Source: DASVWZ01 sp963715675
GTDB lineage: Bacteria > Acidobacteriota > Terriglobia > Terriglobales > Acidobacteriaceae
NCBI GenBank assembly: GCA_963715675.1
Contig: OY970265.1
Location: forward strand, 2,232,001-2,296,000
Direction: 5' to 3'
DNA: 64,000 nucleotides
Shown: positions 58,158 through 64,000 of the stretch, piece after piece
How the letters are laid out: each line of letters opens with the position of its first letter
How positions within the stretch are numbered: the first letter of the stretch is position 1
Program-made: the position numbers and the translations under genes
The notes under the pieces: generated by a model
The model's input: the letters and a program-made list of their open reading frames with translations, nothing else
Database searches by the model: none
Told to the model about the DNA's origin: nothing

Positions 58158-59113
58158 GCCAACCACGGGCGCTGGTCACCGGAGGAGCCGGCTTCCTGGG
58201 ATCCCATCTCTGTGACGCGCTACTCGCTGAAGGATACTCCGTGATTGCCGTCGACAATCTGCTGACCGGACGGCTCGGCAATCTGCAGCACCTGCGCAAC
58301 GAACCTCGCTTTGAGTTCCGCCAGATCAACATCAACCAGCCCTTCGACTGCGGCCCGGTTGCCTACGTCTTCCATTTCGCCTGTCCTGCTAGTCCGGTCG
58401 ATTACATGCAGCATGGCATTGAAACTCTCAAAGTCGGATCGGCGGGAACTCTTCATGCCCTGGAGATCGCGCACAAGTATGGTGCAAAATACCTCACTTC
58501 TTCCACCTCCGAGTGCTACGGCGATCCCCTCGAACACCCGCAAAAAGAAACCTATTGGGGAAACGTAAACCCGATCGGACCGCGCTCGGTTTACGACGAG
58601 GCCAAGCGCTTCAGCGAAGCCTTGACCATGGCCTACCACCGATATCACAGAACCGATACCCGCATTGCACGCATTTTCAACACCTACGGCCCACGGATGC
58701 AGCTGAATGATGGCCGGGTGGTACCGAACTTCATGAAACAGGCGATGCGTGGCGAGGATCTGACGGTGTATGGCAACGGCAGCCAGACCCGGAGCTTCTG
58801 CTACGTAAGCGATGAGATTGATGGATTCATCCGCTTGTCAAAATCTGCGGAACACCTGCCGGTGAACATCGGCAATCCCACCGAGTTCACCATTCTGGAA
58901 TGTGCCCAATTAGTGCTCACGGTCACCGGTTCGAAAAGTAAAATCGGATACGAACCATTGCCGGTAGACGACCCCAAGCAGCGACGTCCCGACATTACCA
59001 AAGCCAGAAACCTGCTCCTCTGGGAACCCAGGATCAATCTCGAGACGGGCTTGCGAAAGTCGCTGGACTATTTTCAGAAGGCTGTGGCCGAGGAGATGTC
59101 CGCTCCCAAGTAG
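58154..59113 (+). CDS. UDP-glucuronate decarboxylase (UDP-xylose synthase)
   Basis: An extended SDR of 319 residues converting UDP-glucuronate to UDP-xylose. Markers are ALVTGGAGFLGSHLCDALL for NAD binding, VFHFACPASPVDYMQHGIETLKVGSAGT, SSTSECYGDPLEHPQKETYWGNVNPIGPRSVYDEAKR (catalytic Ser/Thr and YxxxK), RIFNTYGPRMQLNDGRVVPNF and YGNGSQTRSFCYVSDEIDG. The coupled ugd supplies its substrate, so the pair makes UDP-glucuronate and UDP-xylose for exopolysaccharide or lipopolysaccharide. Confidence 0.95.
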   Translation: MSQPRALVTGGAGFLGSHLCDALLAEGYSVIAVDNLLTGRLGNLQHLRNEPRFEFRQININQPFDCGPVAYVFHFACPASPVDYMQHGIETLKVGSAGTLHALEIAHKYGAKYLTSSTSECYGDPLEHPQKETYWGNVNPIGPRSVYDEAKRFSEALTMAYHRYHRTDTRIARIFNTYGPRMQLNDGRVVPNFMKQAMRGEDLTVYGNGSQTRSFCYVSDEIDGFIRLSKSAEHLPVNIGNPTEFTILECAQLVLTVTGSKSKIGYEPLPVDDPKQRRPDITKARNLLLWEPRINLETGLRKSLDYFQKAVAEEMSAPK

Positions 59114-59143
59114 ACGGCGCGGCGGTAGACCCCGCGCGTCTAC
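59110..59143. terminator. Hairpin between convergent genes, possible bidirectional terminator
   Basis: GTAGACGGCGCGG and CCGCGCGTCTAC pair over 12 positions with one bulged G. It occupies the whole gap between the ends of the UDP-xylose synthase and REC-PilZ genes. There is no clear T-tract. Confidence 0.4.
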
Positions 59144-59146
59144 TCT

Positions 59147-60283
59147 CTACAGCAACAGCTTGGGCTCCTCCCGCACGCATTCCACCAGCTGTTCCACGTG
59201 TTTGCGTTCCTCATCCGTCCGCTGAACGAACCGTACACCCATGCCAAATCCGGGGTTCGTGCTTTGGACGGTGCCTGCAATCGTGAACTTAAGGCCCTGC
59301 GCCCACGTCACGATTTCCACCAGCGTGCCCACCGGGTGCGGCTCGGTAGTTTCGACATAACCCCCTCCGGCGCTCACATCGGTAAGATTGCAGCGGTGCG
59401 GAACATTGCTGTTTACGTAATAGACTTCCGCTCCCAGGCAGCACGTCTGGCGGGAGCGGCCCCGGCGGTCGGACGGGGATGCGGACAGCAATCCCAGGTT
59501 GGCGGAGAGTTGCGTGGGCGCCGTTTCCTGTCGAGGCTCCGCCTCGGGCACGATCTCGGGCGTAGCTTCAGGCACTGTCTCGATCACCGGCCGCGTGGCT
59601 GGTGTAGCCGCCGGAAGCGCCGTCCGTAGCCAGTCTTCCAGAATGCGCCGCGAAGTCTGGGGCACATGGACCAGGCGGAGTCCCACTTTGCCGGCTCCGT
59701 CCTGCCACATCACTTCGCCGGACAAGCGGACCAATTTGGCGTTTCCCGGAACCGAGAACTGAAAGTACACCTTGCAACAAGGCGGCAAGTGGCGACTGGA
59801 GTGAAACCCAATCCCCGTTTCGCTCAAGTCCGAGAGTTCCGCGGACACTTCTTCTGTACCGGCATAATCGATGGTAGCCCACACTGGTAGCGGGATGCGG
59901 GGATGAATACGCCGCTCCCGCTCGACCAGATCGCGTACGGCGCGCAGACTGCCGGAGGCGCGCTCCCTCGATACGGGCTTGTACAGGACGAAATTCGCGC
60001 CGGCGACGAACACTTCGCGCACCCGGTTCCTCAGGTTCACCATCGCGATGATGATGGCTGGGCCGTTCGCCGCGGAACCGCGGGCACACGCAATCAATTG
60101 CAGAGCGCGGGCTTCATGGTGGCAATCGAACAATAGGACATCAAAAGCAACCGCGTCGATTCGTGTCTGCGCGGCTCCGGGATCCGCACAATATTCTGCC
60201 TGGATGCTCAATTCCTGAAAGACGCTTTTGAGCACCTGGACCGCTTCGGCATCCGCGCACACCAAAAGGCATGTGAGGGCCAT
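59147..60283 (-). CDS. Receiver - PilZ - PilZ protein
   Basis: A 378-residue protein from ATG 60283 (MALTCLLVCADAEAVQVLKSVF). The receiver-like domain (1-120) keeps an Asp in FDVLLFDCHH and a Lys in FVLYKPVSRE. PilZ 1 (about 122-215) has RRIHPRIPLPVW and DLSETGIGF. After a Pro/Glu/Ala-rich linker, PilZ 2 (about 275-372) has RRGRSRQTC and DVSAGGGYV. Both show the RxxxR and D/NxSxxG signatures of cyclic di-GMP binding. It lies between sugar-nucleotide genes and a pilin operon, consistent with control of surface behaviour (inference). Confidence 0.9.
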   Translation of the reverse strand: MALTCLLVCADAEAVQVLKSVFQELSIQAEYCADPGAAQTRIDAVAFDVLLFDCHHEARALQLIACARGSAANGPAIIIAMVNLRNRVREVFVAGANFVLYKPVSRERASGSLRAVRDLVERERRIHPRIPLPVWATIDYAGTEEVSAELSDLSETGIGFHSSRHLPPCCKVYFQFSVPGNAKLVRLSGEVMWQDGAGKVGLRLVHVPQTSRRILEDWLRTALPAATPATRPVIETVPEATPEIVPEAEPRQETAPTQLSANLGLLSASPSDRRGRSRQTCCLGAEVYYVNSNVPHRCNLTDVSAGGGYVETTEPHPVGTLVEIVTWAQGLKFTIAGTVQSTNPGFGMGVRFVQRTDEERKHVEQLVECVREEPKLLL

Positions 60284-60925
60284 GCCCCGGATAGTAGGAC
60301 GAGAGTGTAAGTCCCACAAATTACAGAAGTCACAGGCGGTCTTCGCGGTCCCTAACCTTAGTCATCTGAAGTCACCTCTGCCGGACGCACTAGGTTCGCA
60401 GAAGCCACGGACAGCATTAGGCCCGGCTCTGTCGGACCCCGGATAGGCACGAGGAGGAAAGCAATTTGTGTGCCAAGCACTCACTGGCCGTACCTTGCAT
60501 CGTGAATTCGGCTGGGATTTGTCGGAACTGTCCTGATTCGTACCCTAACCCGCGTTCCTGTGCGGATGCGCGCACGGCACGAAACGTTGGCACGACCAGA
60601 GCGGGAACCCCTTAAGTGCCAAGGGCGGGAGGCGCCTGGACCGAGCGGATGACTGCTCCCTGCATTGCCAAAGTGACGAAAGTTACCGTCGCCCATTACG
60701 TTACGTTCGTCCAAGTCTTTCCGGTTGTCTTTAGTACTTTGACGCTCTGTTCCCCACTCCATACGATTGGCTTTGAAGCCGGGTGAGTCAGAGGCATCGT
60801 GGCAAGGTTGCCTTCTTGGCATCTTGCCCAGGCCACAGACTCCCCAATTCGGCCAGGAGAATCATTTTGTGAACGGCTGCCCAGACAGACGCCGTGCAGC
60901 CACTCCCCAACGGAAGGAAACGCGC
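60284..60925. other. 642-base divergent region between the PilZ gene and the minor-pilin operon
   Basis: No convincing gene. A 22-codon frame from GTG 60468, preceded by AGGAGG ten bases upstream, is the only start-like signal and is too short to accept. I looked for the cyclic di-GMP-I riboswitch core (GGGACGCAAAGC and a matching GCCGGGTT) because pilin genes often carry it, and did not find it. Several short inverted words (GTGCCAAG...CTTGGCAC) are present. Confidence 0.4.
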
Positions 60926-61549
60926 ATGAGATCGAACAAAACCCGGGGTTTCACGCTGGTTGAACTGATCGTCGCTCTGACCGTCTTCCTGATCGCCTGC
61001 GCCATCATGTTGATGGGCGTCCAGTCATCGCTTCGGGAATCGCGGGTGGGCGCGGCTTACAACACGACCCTGAATGTGCTCCGGCAAGCCCGCGACATTT
61101 CCATCGGCCAGCGCCAGACCTACTCCGTCACGTTTAATCACATTGGCAACCCCTTAAATCCGGACAACATGGTGGTCACCAACGCTCTGACCGGCAACGT
61201 GGTCAACACCTACTTCCTGCCCACCGACGTGTACTACATGGTTCTGGCGAACTTCCCCAAGTCCCCGGTGAACTTTCCTACGACTCCAGACGGCTTCGGC
61301 GTGGGCGCCACCGCGATTGATTTCGACCAAGGGGTCGCCGGAGGGGTTCAAAACGTAGTCTACTTCCAGCCTGACGGTTCGGCACAAGATGCCAACGGCA
61401 ATGTCAACAACGGGGTGGTCTACATTGTGCGGACGGGTGACTACTACAGCGCACGCGCCATCACCCTGTGGGGAGCCACCGGGCGGCTGCGCGGCTGGCG
61501 CATGGATCAAGCGCCCGGAAACGGCACCTATTATTGGGGGCAGATGTGA
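60926..61549 (+). CDS. Minor pilin, FimT/GspH-like
   Basis: A 207-residue protein from ATG 60926, preceded by GGAAGGAAA. The type IV prepilin signal MRSNKTRG-FTLVELIVALTVFLIACAIML has the cleavage Gly and Glu at +5. The C-terminal globular part (VGAAYNTTLNVLRQARDISIGQRQTYSVTF) resembles FimT/GspH. It probably primes type IV pilus assembly. The stop overlaps the next start as GTGA, so it heads a coupled minor-pilin operon. Confidence 0.88.
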   Translation: MRSNKTRGFTLVELIVALTVFLIACAIMLMGVQSSLRESRVGAAYNTTLNVLRQARDISIGQRQTYSVTFNHIGNPLNPDNMVVTNALTGNVVNTYFLPTDVYYMVLANFPKSPVNFPTTPDGFGVGATAIDFDQGVAGGVQNVVYFQPDGSAQDANGNVNNGVVYIVRTGDYYSARAITLWGATGRLRGWRMDQAPGNGTYYWGQM

Positions 61550-62127
61550 ACAATTCCAAAAGCTTGTTTTCCCAATCAACCCGCCGAGTCAGAGAACAAG
61601 GCTTCACTTTGATCGAAGTGATGATTTCCATGGTAGTGCTGACCGTCGGAATGGTGAGCTTGCTGGGCGTAATGGGCCTGGCGATGACCTTCACCGAGGG
61701 GTCAAAAGACCTTGCCATCTCTAAGCAAATGGCCAACGAAGCGATGGAAGGCATTCTCACCGCGCGCGAAACTGCCAACATTCCCTGGTCGTCAATCCAG
61801 AACCAGGGAAATGGCGGCATCTTTGTCTCCGGCTTGCAGCCGCTCTATAACGCCGGCTTGGACGGGATCATCGGCACTGCGGACGATGCCAATGCTGGTG
61901 AGCAAACCCTGCAGTTGCCCGGACCGGACGGCGTTTTTGGAACCGCGGACGACGTTTTTCTTCCCCTTACCAACTACAAGCGCCAGATCGATATTGAGCC
62001 GGTCGTGGTAAATGGCAACACGCTCGCCAATCTGCGATCCGTCACGATCACGGTCCAGTATATGCATCCGCGGTTCAAGGTCCCCCAGAATTACATCCTC
62101 ACGACTTTCATCTCGCCGTACCAGTAG
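61546..62127 (+). CDS. Minor pilin, PilV-like
   Basis: A 193-residue protein from GTG 61546, overlapping the FimT-like stop. The prepilin signal RRVREQG-FTLIEVMISMVVLTVGMVSLLGVMGLA has Glu at +5 and the PilV-type VGMVSLLG. The middle carries two short repeats, DGIIGTADDANAG and DGVFGTADDVFLP. These look like Ca-binding DG-rich repeats known from acidobacterial and myxobacterial pilins. TVQYMHPRFKVPQNYILTTFI ends the protein. Confidence 0.88.
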   Translation: MNNSKSLFSQSTRRVREQGFTLIEVMISMVVLTVGMVSLLGVMGLAMTFTEGSKDLAISKQMANEAMEGILTARETANIPWSSIQNQGNGGIFVSGLQPLYNAGLDGIIGTADDANAGEQTLQLPGPDGVFGTADDVFLPLTNYKRQIDIEPVVVNGNTLANLRSVTITVQYMHPRFKVPQNYILTTFISPYQ

Positions 62128-62136
62128 AGAGGAACC

Positions 62137-63327
62137 ATGAATATCGTCCCGGCCAAATCGACGCGCGGCTTCACCCTGGTGGAAATGTTGGTGGCCCTGG
62201 CTCTGGGTATGATCATGCTGGCCTCGGCCGTGTCGATCTTCACCCAGGGTGTGGACGCGACTTGGGTCACATCGCAAAGAGCGGAAATGCAGCAGGACCT
62301 CCGTGCCACCTCTGACCTGCTGCTGAAGGACATCAGCCTGGCCGGCGCCGGACTGCCTCTCGGACAGGGCATCCAATTGCCCACCAACACCGGCACCCGC
62401 CCCATCTACGGCTGCGATCAGGGCAACAACTGTCCTCCCAATGGAGCGGTCTCCTACCCCTGCGCCTCCAACGCCGGACCGTGTGTGCCGACCCTGTTCG
62501 GGATAATTCCTGGATTTCAACTCGGCATTAAGCCCCCGGGAAGTAACACCACAACCGACCTCATCACGGTCGCATACACCGACACCACTTTCGCGCTGCC
62601 TTGCTACACGGTGACATTTCCGGCTGGTGGCGGAGTCAATCCCGTCACGTTCACGGCGCCCAACAACCCGCCGCCTTCCAGCTGTGTTCTGCCTCCGGGC
62701 ATAAACTTTCCTCAAGCTGTCACCAACCCGGTCGTCGGATTGAAGGCGGGTGACCTGTTACTGTTCCAGAACACGCTGAACACCGCGATCGTTCAGGCCA
62801 TTGCCGAGGTGTCCAACGCAAACGGAAACCCCAACGGCGGCCCCAATAGTGTTTTCACGGTCAACTTTCTCAACGGCGATCCCCTCAAGCTGAACCAGAG
62901 TGGCGCGGCTTCCGGAGATCTGGCCAACATCCTCAAAGGCGCGGGCACAACCGCTACTCGCCTGCTCGTCATCACCTACTATCTCAAGATGCAGCCCAAC
63001 CCGGTCGGCGTGGGAGTGGGCACACCGGTGTTGATGCGGCAGGTCAACGGACAGCCGGCCGTGCCGCTGGCGGAAAATGTGGTCAACCTGCAGTTCACCT
63101 ATGACACGTACAACTCCGACGGCGTGTTGCTGAATCAAGTCGGGGATGCCGGCTATTCGGTCGGGACATCGTTCAATCTGATACGCAAAACCAACATCAT
63201 CCATTTGTCCATGCGCAGCCAGCTCCCCGGCACCCGCTCTGCGCTGATGGCGACCAAGGGATACCAGAGTTTTGATTTCCAGACTTCAATCAGTGCTCGC
63301 AACCTGAGCTATCAGAACCGGTACTAA
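62137..63327 (+). CDS. Minor pilin, PilW-like
   Basis: A 396-residue protein. The prepilin signal MNIVPAKSTRG-FTLVEMLVALALGMIMLASAVSIF has the +5 Glu. RAEMQQDLRATSDLLLKDISLAGAGLP is typical of PilW. The large C-terminal part is Asn/Gly/Pro-rich with Cys pairs (YGCDQGNNCPP, YPCASNAGPCVP), probably a surface beta-domain. GAGAGGAACC precedes the ATG. It follows the PilV-like gene by 9 bases. Confidence 0.87.
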   Translation: MNIVPAKSTRGFTLVEMLVALALGMIMLASAVSIFTQGVDATWVTSQRAEMQQDLRATSDLLLKDISLAGAGLPLGQGIQLPTNTGTRPIYGCDQGNNCPPNGAVSYPCASNAGPCVPTLFGIIPGFQLGIKPPGSNTTTDLITVAYTDTTFALPCYTVTFPAGGGVNPVTFTAPNNPPPSSCVLPPGINFPQAVTNPVVGLKAGDLLLFQNTLNTAIVQAIAEVSNANGNPNGGPNSVFTVNFLNGDPLKLNQSGAASGDLANILKGAGTTATRLLVITYYLKMQPNPVGVGVGTPVLMRQVNGQPAVPLAENVVNLQFTYDTYNSDGVLLNQVGDAGYSVGTSFNLIRKTNIIHLSMRSQLPGTRSALMATKGYQSFDFQTSISARNLSYQNRY

Positions 63328-63408
63328 ATGAGGGATCTTTCGATGATGAGCCTTACCTCCCCAGTTCCAAGGCAAGAGGAAAGCACGATAGCAATGAGGA
63401 GTCACACC

Positions 63409-64000
63409 ATGGCTAGGAATGATCGATCGAGAGGGTTTACGCTGATTGCGTCCCTGTTGCTTTTGCTGATTCTTTCGGGGGTCGCCATCGGCCTGCTCAT
63501 GATGGTCGACACCGAAGTCAGGGTCAACACGCACGACGTGCAGAACAACATGACCTTCCACAGCGCGGAAGGCGCAATTGAGCACATGACCGCGGACTTG
63601 GCGAACATCTTCCAGACGATCGAGTCGCCTACGGTGTCCGAGATTGAAGGACTGAGCGCTCTGGCCCCGGCCAATACTGCCATGATGAGCTATCCGCTCT
63701 ATTCGCTGACGCCGGCCATCAACCCCTTAACCCAACAACCCGCAACTTCGTTCGGACCGATTATCGCGGGGCCCTATCAGGGGCTTTTCGCTTCGCTGCT
63801 TCCGGTGACTCTGCAAGCTACCGCCCAGGGCCCTTTGGGCGACGAAGTGAATATGTCCCGCACCGTTGAAGTCGCTCTGATCCCGGTGTTTCAATTCGGT
63901 GTGTTTTCCGACAGTGATCTGGGGTTCTTTAGCAGCCCGAACTTGGATTTTGCCGGCCGCGTCCACACCAACGGAGATCTTTACATCGGCGTCGCCAACT
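63409..64000 (+). CDS. Minor pilin, PilX-like, cut by the window end
   Basis: It starts at ATG 63409, with GAGGAG seven bases upstream, and stays open to the edge (197 residues seen). The N-terminus MARNDRSRG-FTLIASLLLLLILSGVAIGLLMMVDTEVRVNTHD is a prepilin-like segment, but position +5 is Ala, not Glu. This is normal for PilX/GspK-type tip subunits. The following FHSAEGAIEHMTADLANIF matches the PilX layout. It is the fourth gene of the minor-pilin operon. Confidence 0.85.
   Translation, partial: MARNDRSRGFTLIASLLLLLILSGVAIGLLMMVDTEVRVNTHDVQNNMTFHSAEGAIEHMTADLANIFQTIESPTVSEIEGLSALAPANTAMMSYPLYSLTPAINPLTQQPATSFGPIIAGPYQGLFASLLPVTLQATAQGPLGDEVNMSRTVEVALIPVFQFGVFSDSDLGFFSSPNLDFAGRVHTNGDLYIGVAN

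Noticed and set aside
60440..60540. 22-codon frame from GTG 60468 after AGGAGG
   Set aside because: Too short, no hydrophobic or conserved character; recorded only as a start-like signal.
60284..60925. Cyclic di-GMP riboswitch before the minor-pilin operon
   Set aside because: The conserved core words GGGACGCAAAGC and the receptor helix sequence were not found on either strand by eye.
61792..62715. 307-residue open frame antisense to the PilV/PilW-like genes
   Set aside because: Arg/Gly-rich shadow of the minor-pilin coding sequence.

Overview
The window reads as chromosomal DNA of a high-G+C Gram-negative bacterium. The best guess is an acidobacterium (Terriglobia/Koribacter-like). This rests on many lipobox, TPR, BNR/Ig-like and PD40-kinase proteins, frequent GTG/TTG starts, families of dispersed intergenic repeats carrying the phrase TGTCATTCCGAGC, and a mix of GT87/GT39 membrane proteins. 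No rRNA, tRNA, CRISPR array or prophage was recognised. This taxonomic call is inference; no database search was possible.

Layout. 1-9.7 kb: dxs, then a leftward run (two polytopic GT-C/GT87-type proteins, cstA with its small DUF466 partner, ruvC, a secreted hypothetical), and a divergent second GT87 copy. 9.9-16.1 kb: a PAP2-type membrane protein, a GT39-like protein, a glutaryl-CoA-dehydrogenase-like enzyme, a TPR lipoprotein and a secreted hypothetical. 16.2-19.6 kb: a leftward group (GT2, two PTPS paralogues with the animal-type CX5HGH motif, folE, an SDR) that looks like a tetrahydrobiopterin pathway. 19.6-26.9 kb: a TlpA-type lipoprotein, a receiver-like protein, small membrane proteins, a histidine ammonia-lyase with Cys in place of the usual MIO serine, and a sulfur-stress-like group (Rrf2 regulator, DUF4242, a 57-residue membrane peptide, persulfide dioxygenase-rhodanese fusion). 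27.5-34.9 kb: citrate synthase, then the translation block infC-rpmI-rplT-pheS-pheT. infC appears to start with ATC, and PheT lacks its N-terminal tRNA-binding domain. 34.9-46.7 kb: DUF3467, GT39, modB-modC without modA, a 1387-residue BNR/Ig-like secreted protein coupled to a small putative DNA-binding protein, lhgO and two secreted hypotheticals. 47-53.8 kb: two LuxR-type regulators with degenerate receivers around an ExeA/XrtA-type ATPase, a GAF-TM-TonB fusion, and a complete insertion sequence. 54-64 kb: a Ser/Thr kinase with a PD40 sensor, UDP-glucose dehydrogenase and UDP-xylose synthase, a REC-PilZ-PilZ protein, and a minor-pilin operon cut by the window end.

The clearest structural discovery is the mobile element at 51722-53752. 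It has 26-bp terminal inverted repeats (23/26 identical) and is flanked by perfect 8-bp target duplications CAACTACC. It carries an IS1595/ISXO2-type transposase, with a promoter built into one terminal repeat, plus two passenger genes: a DUF3800 protein and a translationally coupled 54-residue basic partner. It landed about 85 bp upstream of the GAF-TonB gene, between that gene and the divergent kinase.

Functional threads: isoprenoid precursor supply (dxs), carbon-starvation peptide/pyruvate uptake (cstA), pterin cofactor synthesis, sulfide/persulfide detoxification, translation, exopolysaccharide precursor and export control (ATPase, ugd, uxs, PilZ), and type IV pilus minor pilins.
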